DNA of 64,000 nt, from NCBI GenBank assembly GCA_020205615.1, contig CM035170.1, positions 37,112,143-37,176,142 on the forward strand, written 5' to 3'. The notes beneath the pieces are model-generated. The model was not told where the DNA came from and searched no databases. It saw nothing but the letters and a program-made list of their open reading frames with translations. The stretch is from Panax quinquefolius. Lineage: Eukaryota; Streptophyta; Magnoliopsida; Apiales; Araliaceae. Of this stretch, positions 10,571-21,110 are shown in pieces. Within the stretch, counting starts at the first letter, position 1, and each line of letters starts with the position of its first letter. The position numbers and the translations under genes are program-made.

Positions 10571-11917
10571 CAAGGAACACTTGCCAAGCGTCACAATTTC
10601 CCTGCACAAGGACCCAACCTATGGGAATTATGTTGGAGAAGTATCGGATGAGCTACCTCCCATCCAACCTCCTTGGTATCAGCATATCAAGGAATATCTG
10701 CGAGATGGATCTACACCCGATGAGGCGAGCCTGACTGAGAAAAGGCAGATCCATCGACTTGCTATGAAGTTCTACCTGAGTGGAGATGTGCTCTACAAAA
10801 GAGATGCAGGACTGGGTCTCCTCAGGTGTCTAGACAAAGATCAAGCCCAAAGGCTTATGGATGAAATCCATGGTGGAGTCTGTGGCCCTACATGAGTGGC
10901 CCCTCCTTGTCGAAAGTCCTCGGGGACGGGACATTATTTGCTATCTCTCAAGTCTGATTGCAATGACCACGTCAAAAGATGCTATCAGTGCCAGATTCAT
11001 GGGAATGCTATACACGCCCCTCCACGGGAGCTCCACAATATGAGTTCGCCTTGGCCCTTCTCAATGTGGGGAATAGACGTTATCCTGCCCATCGAGCCTA
11101 AAGCCAGTAATGGTCACCGATTTATCTTCACCATGATCGACTACTTCACCGAGTGGGTTGAAGCGACCTCCTTCCCGTGGTCACTAAAGAAGTCATCATT
11201 ACTTTCATCAGAAACAATGTCGTTTGTCGATATGGACAACCAAAGGTGATTGTGTCAGACAATGCCAAAAACCTCAACAACAAAATGATGGAGGAGTTAT
11301 GCAGTAAATTTCACATCAAACATCTTAAGTCTGTCATCTATAAATCGAAGATGAGCGGTCTTTGTTGAAGCGGCTAACAAAAACATCAAGAAGATTATGC
11401 AAAAGATGTCCGCCAACCACAAAGATTGTCCTGACCTATTGCCTCTGACTCTGTTAGCCTACAGGACCACAATGCGTACTTTAACTGGGGCAACCCCCTA
11501 CGCTTTAACCTATGGGATGGAAGCAGTGCTCCCAATAGAAGTTCAGATGGAATCTCTCAAAGTGTTGATCGACGCTCAGCTGGATAAAACCAATGGGTAC
11601 AAGACAGGTATCACCAATTGTCTCTGATAGACGAAAGGCGAACCGCGACTATCTTCCATGGTAAGTTATATCAGTAAAGGATCTCTAGATCCTACAACAA
11701 AAAAGTTTGGCTACGGCAATTTAAACAACATAACTTGGTTCTGAAGAAGATTCTTGACAACCAAGATCAGGCCAAAGGAAAATTCGCTCCTAACTAGGAA
11801 GGCCCGTTTATTGCCAAAGAAGTATTGAGAGGAGGCGCTCTCAGATTGCAAGAAATGGACGGCGATGAATTTCCACAAATTATCAACTCGGACACCGTAA
11901 AACGGTATTACGTCTGA
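10571..11917 (+). pseudogene. A integrase
   Basis: The zinc-binding region (HGGVCG, CYQCQIHG) is followed by a core with MWGIDVI (first Asp, near 11075), VIVSDNAKN (second Asp, near 11258) and FVEAANKNIKK (Glu, near 11367). LLAYRTTMRTLTGATPYAL and YGMEAVLPIEV follow. The C-terminus ends NSDTVKRYYV with TGA at 11915-11917, a typical Tat pol end; no chromodomain follows. A missing base near 10893 and further shifts near 11190 and 11360 break it. Confidence 0.8.
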
Positions 11918-13076
11918 AGTAACCAGCAAACATCCTGGTGCATCATCATCAGGTCACCAGTCATTCCGGTTCTTTAACCTTTTACCACATACAACTTATC
12001 TACACTTTGCCCCTCAGGGAAACATACTCTTCAAGCCAGCAGCCTGGCTTTCTCCTTTGCGCTCATACAACTTAGGTCATCCCACTGCGGATTAAACCTC
12101 TTGCGTTTGCAGTTTGGCTACCCATACATGGGATCAAACTTCTCATACCTGCAGTTTATCCTCAACCTAGGATTAAACTTTCTCTCCCCGCACTCTGACC
12201 TGCACATGGGATTACGTTTTCTTCTCGCCCTGAGGGGTGAACTACGTCGACCTGATCTCCTCTTCAATAGGAGTATGTAGGCAACCATGTTACATGGCCC
12301 GGTCGCAATAAAACAAAAACAACAAAAACATTTCTACCCTCTTCTCCTCACAAAAACAACCAAAAACATTCATACACCATGTCAGCCATATATAGCGTTG
12401 AACCTCTTACACCAGGTTCGAACTACACAGACTTGATCTCCTCTTCAATAGGAGTATGTAGGCAGCCATTCATGGTGCGGTCTCACCCCCTACCAAAACA
12501 CAAACCATTGTCAACGGGTATTGGGATTCTCTTTCGATCCACTACATTTCATTCGGCTTCAGACCAAAGGGATGGAATTACTTGATCTTCCTCATAAATA
12601 GGAGATTCGGCGACCATCTAAGCCGCAGTCATACTTGAAGAGCAGCACCAAACCATAAGAGGTGGAATTAACTAGGCTTCTCCTAAATAGAAGTACTGGC
12701 GACCATCTGTGGGGCGGTCAATCTCGGAAAGGAAAGCCACATTCCTCTCCACATTGCTATCCCAAAACAAGTCCCAAAACACCAAAGATGGTAGGGATAC
12801 ATAGATCAATGATCCATTCTGAACTATCCAAAGACAGCTTAATGTCCATCCATCAAGGAAGAATTCAGAACGCATCAAGATCATAAGCCCTGAGACAGCA
12901 GGAAAAATATCAAACAAATAGCAAGGCATATCTAAAAGGGAAATGATCCAAAAATATATTTCCCTGTCATATATAATGCTGTTTGATATATACAATGTAA
13001 ACTGTGCATGACAAAATGGATAAGCTAGTCTGTACAGGTAAATACAAGCTCATCTATGAATTCGGGTATATGCGAG
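11918..13076 (+). repeat. A region after pol with diverged AGGAGTATGTAGGC repeats
   Basis: The stretch is non-coding on the plus strand. Segments near 12257, 12436, 12580 and 12672 share the pattern GATCT-CCTC-(T/A)A-TAGGAG followed by (T/C)GGC(A/G)-CCAT and a GCGGTC-like end, at spacings of about 90-180 bp. Before them are shorter repeated phrases (ATGGGAT(C/T)AAACTT, TGCAGTTT) around 12100-12230. Similar AGGAGTATGTAGGCA tracts are, to my knowledge, common downstream of pol in Tat elements. On the minus strand it lies beyond the end of the antisense gene. Confidence 0.6.
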
Positions 13077-14745
13077 CTAGCAAACCCAACATGGCATCCT
13101 CTTAGAAGAAGGAGGTAAAGTTGTGGTCTCCTGTATGAGAATATCCACGCGACCTAATAGATCAGAAGCTGTCTGCATGATGACCATATGCTCATCAATG
13201 TAAGCATTCATCTCTGCAATCATGCCAGTGGTAAGGGACCTCGCGGCAGTACTATCTGCGACAGCCACATCCTGGGTAGATATGGCGACATCCCGCTCAA
13301 CTACCGCTGCGTCTAGGGCTTACTTGGCCTCATCATGCTCATCGACGGTGACATATCTATGAACAAATGCCTCGTCTCTCTCTAATAGGGCGGCGTCCCT
13401 CACATCCAGAGCAGTCGACATCATAGATCGGATCTGATCTCTCTCAAAGGTCATTAGATGAAGACTCTGCTCCAAGTACTGTGTCGGGTGCTGAATCACA
13501 AAAGTACTAGTACTAGGAGAATCCAGAAGAAATGCTGGCAACCCAGCAGCGAGCTCCTCCTCGATGTAGGTATCAATGTCCTCCGCAGGCTCTACATCGT
13601 CGACTCGATCTCCCAGATCGCAAAAATCGCATTGCGGTGATAAAACCTCTATCTCCATCCATGCGGAGTACTCTGTGGAATAACCGGGACGATTTGGCGG
13701 GAAAAGCGGCTAGCTCACGGCGATCCCGACAGAAGAATATATACGAGATCGGTCTTCTGCTGAAAGGTATCGAGAAGCTAAGCGTTGGCTGCCGCGCCCT
13801 CGAAAGTATGAAAATCTCGAGGCCCGTCGAATCTGCGACATCACGGCCAATGGGTGATAAGTAGTCACGCCCCTCAAGCCAACCAAAGGGAGGAAATCCA
13901 TGCTCGGAGCATGAGTAATGAAGCTATATGGTGAGTAAAGCCCCCGAAAACGCGACAATATGCTAAATGGATCTCGATATCGCAAAAATCTGAGACCGGG
14001 ATCGAGCATTTGTACACTCCGATGGCTGAAAGGAGTACGACATAGCCACCTCATGGGAGAAACAATACCCATGCCGTTTAAAGGTACCAACCGATCGTAA
14101 ATGTGACATAAACCACACATACAGCATGACCGAACTCCCAGTAAACACACCTGACGGGTAAGTACGGCAGTAGGACGCTGATCGTAAGGTCTCTCCCACG
14201 ATCATAGGTATAATGGTACGACCCTCCCTGAGAGCTCTCACCGCCATAATAACGCCTATATCTATCTCATCCATGTACCGCGGCATGTACACGTATGACA
14301 GCACATATAGTATCAGCACATTAACTCTGGCCAAACGCCAATGATCCTCCGACCCGGTGAAATCCCCGGAATGTCGTGAGTAGCTAACCTCCACGCCAAA
14401 TCTATCATACAGAAAATGCTGAGAGATCACGTGCCCATATGTCAACTCATCCTGCACTACTCTGCGCCTCAATCCTGTGAGAGTCATGAATCTCCTACTC
14501 ATGTCTCCCAAAACCATGTCCACGCAAGGTCTGTCTAAAGGCGATCGTCAAACGTGCATACTCCTCCTCGGTAGAGTCAACTCATGGGTACCAAAACGGA
14601 ATACCGCTTTATCGGCTAGTGATGCTTTAGCATCCCATCTACAAATCCTGCGCAGAACTTGAAATGCCAAAAGGGTCATGGTATCTTTGCAATAATAGAT
14701 CTCTGATCACCTATCTGGTGGTGACATGCTATCGCATCACCATGG
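13077..14745 (-). pseudogene. A antisense gene, DUF7745-like domain and hydrophilic tail
   Basis: On the minus strand a domain begins near 14740 (LLQRYHDPF, then, across a frame change, FGTHELT and STEEEYARLT). It continues through 14523-13963 (HWRLARVNVLILYVLSYV, MDEIDIGVIMAVRALREG, SSVMLYVWFMSHL) and ends with LVGLRGVTTYHPLAVMSQI near 13850. The order and spacing match my memory of plant DUF7745 proteins (DFQLAPTLEEYERLL, LPLLYRWFTSHLP, IGTRGCINYNPVLALRQL). A tail at 13658-13077 is acidic and probably helical (FERDQIRSMMSTALDVRDAA). Several frame breaks are present. No biochemical role is known to me. Confidence 0.65.
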
Positions 14746-15404
14746 CGATACCCAATGCCACCACCGACGGTGGGGTATGATCTATCGACTAAGCTGTCGA
14801 AGAAGACATCTCATCTTGGCCGTGTCATAAGACCATCCACGGGTCAATACCGATTATATCTCGGACATACATACATATGCATAACATGATACATGCATAA
14901 TGAGATAATGGATGGCAATATGATATAGGGAATGAGAAAAGCGGTGCATACATTCCTAAATATATCATCATCTAATACATCACTTCTATATAACTACAAA
15001 TACATGAAAATGGGGCACAAAGCGCCTACTACTATGAGAGGCCTATCAAAAAGATATAGTGAGAATGGGAACAACCACCCAATATCTAACGAGAGGCCTA
15101 TCAAAAGATATAGCGAGAATACACTTGAGAAGAAGACAATGGTATCGATGTCCACATCCTCAATCTGTCCACGATGTAACTCCTCCTAAGTCCTTTGGAT
15201 CTCTATCAGCATGGGATGTCGGGGCCTATCTGAGGGAGGATCTCTGGCCGATAAAACCAAATGGGTAGTCCGAGGGGCCACCCCGAGCTAGAAGGAACAA
15301 ATGTCTCCACCTCTCTTGCCCAAATCTGGATCTACGATCCAAATGCCGATCAAGCTATCAATCTGGATCATATGGGGCCTGAGCTCGAACACAAACTACC
15401 CAAT

Positions 15405-15958
15405 CGTCTATCATCAATGATCCGGGAACCATGTCCCCCATAAAGCGTATGGCACGGATTGGGCCCCGATAATCTTGCGAGGAGCCACTAGTATTTGGAA
15501 TATCTCCACGAGTACATGGACCCTCGATAAATCAAAACCGTCAACTCCCAACAATGGAATATCGATTGGTGAGTGGTCGTGATATAGGTCAATGACGACG
15601 GGGAGGCAAGATCGGCATATCCGAATCTCCCATGTGGTGCTCCTAATAGCACGCTCTCCTAAATAGAGCTCCCAGCCTCCATCTGTGAAGAGAGGAAATC
15701 TCCGGGTGGAAATCAAATACTCTACTCCAGTAGGGTGTCCATCCTCAAAACCGATGATCAAATGATCCCCTGAGTATGGAAGCCATGTGATGGCGTGTCA
15801 CCGTCAACAACTCCATTTGATATCTAAGAATGAGTGAAGCCCTCAGATACAAGGACCACTGGCAAAATAGAATGGTGCCATCGTCGTCCTCGTGGATAGG
15901 TATCTAAGCCTAACACACTCATAGGACACAAACATGGAAGCCTCTTATAGGCCCAAAA
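15405..15958 (-). pseudogene. A antisense gene, third exon and following PMD C-terminal sequence
   Basis: After the second intron (15959-16038) the exon encodes KRLPCLCPMSVLGLD and RGRRWHHSILPVV, then reaches TAG. Downstream (15761-15414) a separate open frame encodes GVEYLISTRRFPLF, YLGERAIRSTTWEIRIC and VHVLVEIFQILVAPR. The arrangement resembles the C-terminal half of plant mobile domain proteins, but this portion is weakly conserved and I infer membership from position. Element E keeps the first 123 bp of the same exon before being interrupted. Confidence 0.55.
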
Positions 15959-16038
15959 CTGCCAACACAATGGCAAAACATCTGCTGTCAGTAAACACTC
16001 TTAACCTGTGAAGGGAAAAAGAAAAGAGAAATACTCAC

Positions 16039-16689
16039 CAGCAAAAACAGGTAAAATCTTAGCCAAGCCTCGGTCAAACCTTGTGAGCGCAGACACATGC
16101 CCCAGAGGAAATAGGCAAAGGTTTAAGAGCCCCAATCGTACTCTCCTATACGGTCTACATCGCTTGTGGCGCTGACCAAAGCGAAAGATACCGTGGAAGG
16201 GTTATCTGCTATGAAGCAACCTCGAAAAATTATCAGGAACAATCGCCACAGAACGTGATCCCTGATCCTAATATCATCAGGCATGGGCTCACTCAATAGC
16301 CCGCTCATAACATTTACGCTCAAAGGACCTGAACGGACAGTCCTACCATTGAACGCACCCATCGTAACTCCTAACAAAGACCGGACGGCAGTAGGGGTGA
16401 TATTCGCCATGCAAGGCACCGGCTCCCCTCCAAACTCCATACCTGTGATAAATCGCCAATCCATAGGCGTCATCATCACCTCACAATCCAGCAGGTGGAG
16501 TGACTGAGTCTGATGAAACCATCGCTCAGACAATGCCCTGAGGTTACCCCAGGGATAACGACGGGGAAGGATGGAGAAAAATGCCCTAAATTCCCACTCA
16601 TACACTACTGCTCTATAATCAGGATGAAACACCTGGTACATGGAGTGGATGCTAAACCAGTTCCCCCGAGGCTGTGTAAAACCTGGAAC
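16039..16689 (-). pseudogene. A antisense gene, exon 2: plant mobile domain core
   Basis: The 651-bp exon (217 codons) begins VPGFTQPRGNW and contains EFRAFFSILPRR, LSERWFHQTQSLHL, TPMDWRFITGMEFGGEPVP and PDDIRIRDHVLWRLFL. The pattern of a receptor-like strand, then L-T-P-x-D-x-x-x-I-T-G-x-x-x-G-G-x-P-x-P, is the hallmark of the plant mobile domain (PF10536), found in MAIN/MAIL proteins and in retroelements. The reading frame is open except for one TAA at 16123 where copy E has TAT (Tyr). Bounded by AG acceptor at 16690 and GT donor at 16038. It is antisense to pol. Confidence 0.8.
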
Positions 16690-16770
16690 CTGCATGAAGC
16701 ACAGATCAACATCAAAACCCTTTTAATCCGCATCAATAGGAAAGAAGGAAGATAAAGTCTAACTTCATAC

Positions 16771-17061
16771 CTCGTTAGTATGCAAGTACATCGATGGGTG
16801 TCTACCCAAATCACCTAGCAACTCTGGTTTCACCACCTTGATGCTCGGAAGCTCCCTGCGAGGGATATGTATAGCATGAGCGGGATCCTCAATATCCACC
16901 TCCTCGACCTCGACGTCTGGAACATCTACCTGGACGAGACGAATCACAGCCTCTACCAACCGACGAGGCTGTCTGACAGAACGGGGATGAGGCACTTCAG
17001 AAGCCCTCCGCCGTATGCCAGAAGCGGTCCTATAAGAACTGCTCGGCTGATCCGGATCCAT
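16771..17061 (-). pseudogene. A antisense gene, exon 1
   Basis: Minus-strand ATG at 17061 encodes MDPDQPSSS, an Arg-rich stretch (RRRASEVP, RQPRRLVEAVIR), an acidic stretch (VPDVEVEEVDIEDP) and LLGDLGRHPSMYLHTNE. The splice donor follows: GAG|GTATGA. An 81-bp intron (16690-16770) leads to exon 2 with the frame kept. I chose this ATG over one eight codons upstream because copy E starts with the same MDPDQPSSS after a stop-containing leader. The Arg-rich segment could be a nuclear localisation signal (inference). Confidence 0.7.
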
Positions 17062-18110
17062 AATATCTGGACAATAAGTCTCCAAATCACCTCAGAAAGG
17101 GTGTGGTATTGCCTTACCTGGAGCTTTCTAAAATGCATTATATGACTATATGCATGCATGCATTTACTTTAACATATAATAGAGTTAGAATGCAGGAATA
17201 CCCAATGCCTACATTTGGAAAAATTTTGCCATAGTCCCCTTTGAAAATAGGACTATCCACATGCGCACAGACATGTCTAGGTGGCCATTCAGTAGCACAC
17301 CTACCCCAAAGTCATATATAGAATATATGCATAAAAAATCAAGAACATCATGCATAAGGCCAACCTCAGTGCTAGGAGTATTTTGCCTTTCTACCTTTTG
17401 CTCATTGGACATCAAATAGGACAAGAAATAGCAGAAAAAGGTGCCAATTTGACTGTCTCAAAAGTCAAATTTTTTCACATCATTATGTTCAGCATGGTTT
17501 AATACTAACATTTACTATGTTGAATATTTTTTATCAAGTCATTTGTGCATACATAATCACTACTATGTGTTTAGATGCATTTCATTCGATATATCACAAT
17601 CTAACGGACAGAAACTAGAAAAAATACATGCATACGTTACCAGGATAGTGTAGAACACTTGTACGGTGATAGAATTTGCAGAAAATAGCCCGAACTCAGC
17701 AAATCTGAAAGTGGCTCACAGTTTTTTCTAGAGAGAAACAAGTTGAAAGTGACTTGTGAAGGCAGGCTACTGGGATATATCATCCACGCCTGGCCGTAGG
17801 CTCACCTGCGACTACAGCAGGTGCACCTGCGGCTCCTCTATATGGGCCCCACCCCTCCGACTCGGTCCAGTTCAAGTTGAAACGGAGTTCTTACGGGCTA
17901 GAAAAGGTCAAATCGGGAATAAAAATGCCACGCGATGGAGCAAAACATCAAACAATCCTGGTCTTCTCAGATAAGACTTTGAATCTGCACTTCACTCATT
18001 GGTAGTCGCCTGAAAACAAGGTATACTCCATCGATGACCTCAGTTATCACAAATCACATATGGCAATACCTTATATAGGTCCGATGCCGCCGACTCCAGG
18101 TCGTTACCCT
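17062..18110 (-). other. Region upstream of the A antisense gene
   Basis: No gene is seen. The stretch is homologous to 35160-35934 in element E, in the opposite orientation, with long matching tracts. Conserved between the copies are a GCATGCATGCA tract (17153-17163), an ACATAGTAAATGTTAG-type tract and CACTTGTACGGTGA. Conservation over a non-coding stretch upstream of the antisense gene makes this the likely place of its promoter (inference). Confidence 0.45.
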
Positions 18111-18217
18111 ACGTGAGTCCCCGACGGGGGTTACAACGTGAGTCCCCGACGGGGGTTACAACGTGAGTCCCCGGCGGGGGTTACAACGTGAGTTGTAGAT
18201 CCCCGGTAGGGGTTACA
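18111..18217. repeat. 25-bp minisatellite with CCCCGRCGGGG palindrome
   Basis: Three units of exactly 25 bp (18111-18135, 18136-18160, 18161-18185) read ACGTGAGTCCCCGACGGGG and end TTACA, and a fourth (18186-18217) has a 7-bp insertion. Each unit contains a short inverted repeat, CCCCG-(A/G)-CGGGG, able to form a small hairpin. A related but longer-period array is in element E at 34625-34885. Confidence 0.9.
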
Positions 18218-18996
18218 ACACGTTCATCCGTTGCCACGTCCGTCAACGAAGGTCAAGCAGCCTTGACATCATTTCAGCTGATAGCATTTAAACCTATCAG
18301 AGATATAGAGCTATTCGAGGTTCTCATACCCAGCTGCTCATATTCCCCAGCAGATCCCCGGCGGGGGTCACAACTCAAAGCTCCGTTGATCTACACATCA
18401 GCGAAGGTCAACTAACCTTGACGATCTCCTCACAGAGTTTCAGCCGTTGATTCACACATCAGTGAAGGTCAAGCAACCTTGACAGTATATCCCACATGAT
18501 GCTTCAGCCGTTGATTCACACGTCAATGAAGGTCAGGCATCTCGACAAAGACATTCTTTTCATTGGCGATAAATCCAACAGAATCATGACATATTCTGGC
18601 GATACTAACTAGGAGAGGTCAACATTATCAAAGAGGATAGATGATGGAATATGTTATACACATCCTCAAACAGATCAAGCTTTATCCCCACAGATCTCTT
18701 ACGCATAAGAGATACCCCTTCAGTATCAAGTCGTTATCAAGAACACAGGAATTTGGTGATAACTCCAACACCAATATCCTAACATATTTGGCTTGCACAT
18801 CAGATCTGGTCAGTATTGCCAATCCCTAGTTGAAGCAACAGGGAGCTAGCAATCATCCCCAGCATGTTGGGCCACAACCCCATACACATGCATCATACAT
18901 TTGCATCATGTTGTTACCCTTTGCACCATGTTTATCTTATTGCGTTTCAAGTGTCTAGGATTCTTTATCGTACCCATACATCGCCATGCATGAGTA
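18218..18996 (+). other. Spacer with GAAGGTCAA...CCTTGAC repeats before the A 3' LTR
   Basis: No gene is seen. Four to five copies of a phrase with GTTGATTCACA-(C/T)-(A/G)TCA-x-(T/C)GAAGGTCA, then a few bases, then CTTGAC occur near 18240, 18390, 18460 and 18525. Each has internal AAGGT/ACCTT symmetry. Matching reversed copies lie at 34525-34680 in element E. Confidence 0.6.
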
Positions 18997-18997
18997 T

Positions 18998-19013
18998 GAT
19001 AAAGAGGGGCATC
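18998..19013 (+). promoter_or_regulatory. A polypurine tract
   Basis: GATAAAGAGGGGCATC ends directly before the LTR start TGTAGACACTCG. The same sequence, reversed, abuts the LTR of element E at 34033. It would prime plus-strand synthesis. Confidence 0.8.
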
Positions 19014-19930
19014 TGTAGACACTCGAAATTTTCTATACTACTGTTACTAACATTGCAGGAGGACAGATTCGTCTTTTAAGAGAGAACCCTGAAAGACAAT
19101 CCAAATCCATACCGGATACTACTAGAAGTGCAGCATCAACCCCGGATCGCAATCTGGGAGTAATGGTTTCAACCTCGGATCTAACCCCGAGACCTGCAGA
19201 TAAAATACTGGAGCACACACCGGAGAAGACCGATTAATCTCGGAGATAACCCCGAGGTATCCAGTCTCAGTCCCAACCACGGGAATAGCCACCAAACTTG
19301 GTGATAACCCCAAGGAATGCAGTTTCGGAGATAACCTTGAAAATGCTTGTTTCAAATGCCATCAGCTTCAATCTTGGCACTCACAACAAGATACACTGTG
19401 CCAACCCGACAATAACATCGGGAAAACAGGCACACCTCAAAGATGACAATGAGGACCTTCAACAAATTGCAGCAGTCCAATCTCAGCGAAGTCTGAGCAA
19501 CGCCTACTTTATCGGCCCAATCTGGCGATAGCACCGGTGAAGGGCAACATCGTCATCTCAGCCAAAACGATGCCACGTCACGTCTCTACGCAACAATATC
19601 CCACAAGGCTAACCAATCTCGGGTGACTATTGTGCGGGGTAACGGATGAAAGTTGAAGCTTGAAGACCGGAGGGCCTCGTCCCATCTTCAAAGACTTCGT
19701 ACAAACTCTAATCCCATGCCATCATACAACTCTCGACAACGGCGGTCCGAAATAGTTCCTGAATACCTCAAAACGGATGCCCAGATTGCATTTCTCAAAA
19801 TCCGAGTGGACATTACAGTGCCTGAGTGCACGTACTTTGAGACGACTCGACCCAACAATGCCAGGCCGACCCAACCCGCCTCTGGTACACCTGCGGCTGA
19901 GCAGCAGGTACACATGTGGCACCTTTTGCC

Positions 19931-19938
19931 TATAAATA
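19931..19938 (+). promoter_or_regulatory. TATA box of the A 3' LTR
   Basis: CCTATAAATAAGAGGC lies about 920 bp into the LTR. The same motif occurs at the matching place in the reversed LTRs of C (about 29551-29560) and E (about 33212-33221). Transcription would start about 30 bp downstream. Confidence 0.65.
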
Positions 19939-20248
19939 AGAGGCTTGGGGTGCTGATTTCTAAGGAGAAACCGACGGGGAAACCCTGCACAATTTGCTCT
20001 TCACTTGCCATACAGTGTATTTTCCCGCTTTCAAACACCTATAAGCTCATATATAGCCTTTTTTCTACACACCCAAGCCAGTGTTTCTCCACTCTAAAGA
20101 TATAGAAGCCTTATTTTTTAGCAGTCAGCTGTAAGCCTTCTCACACACTTTAGAGTCTTTCTCTTCATCTTTGCATACACCCTTCAACACGTTGAGAGTC
20201 GTGTTTGCTTGCTTTTTTGCGGACTTGGTCAGTGGTTTCCTTCCGATC

Positions 20249-20250
<2 letters not shown>

Positions 20251-20311
<61 letters not shown>

Positions 20312-20631
20312 CTAACACTATCGAGTTATGCCTCGATCGATTGAGCTGAACTTGATGCGAGGCGTTCATTGCTTTAATAAATATATACTTATATATATTA
20401 AGCATGCATCGGACTTTGTTCGATGAGCCTGAACTTGATCGAGGCGTTCATTGCTTTATATATATATATATACTTATATATATTAAGCATCTGTCGGACT
20501 TTTTCGATGAGCCTAGACTTGATGCAGTGCGTTTATTTCGCTTTTATATATATATATATATACTATATATATCAATTGTGTGTCGGACTTTGTTCGATGA
20601 GCCTGAACTTGATGCAGTGCGTTTACTTCGC

Positions 20632-20687
<56 letters not shown>

Positions 20688-20712
20688 ATATATATCTACG
20701 TATTTTTAAATC

Positions 20713-20771
<59 letters not shown>

Positions 20772-20791
20772 TTATATATATTGAACTGTTG

Positions 20792-20882
<91 letters not shown>

Positions 20883-21033
20883 AATCTGCTTAGAGTTCCT
20901 TAAGTGGCGATTGATCGCTTCTGACTTTATTTACGTTTTGTCCCTTTGGAGTTTCCTCGTGTGACGGTTGATAGCTTTTAATAGCTTTATTTATATTTCG
21001 ATCCCCATGGAGGTGCTTCGTGGTTTGGTGATC

Positions 21034-21088
<55 letters not shown>

Positions 21089-21110
21089 ATATATATATAT
21101 TTGACTTTTA
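20251..21110. repeat. TA arrays with nested tandem units in the A LTR
   Basis: Four units of roughly 95-130 bp (about 20320-20640) share TCGGACTTTGTTCGATGAGC, CTTGATGCAGTGCGTT and a following TA run. The arrays then merge into nearly continuous TA from 20637 to 20880. After the block of about 60-bp units (20886-21035) a last TA run spans 21038-21105. Long Ile-Tyr peptides predicted here are artefacts. Confidence 0.9.

Noticed and set aside
19653..20105. 150-codon open frame in the A LTR
   Set aside because: Composition and position (across the TATA box and transcription start) are those of LTR sequence, and the frame is not kept in C or E.
20423..20893. Long open frames made of Ile-Tyr repeats (also 59-310, 28658-29191, 32557-32946)
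   Set aside because: They are direct translations of TA dinucleotide arrays in LTRs, with no start context and no conserved length between copies.
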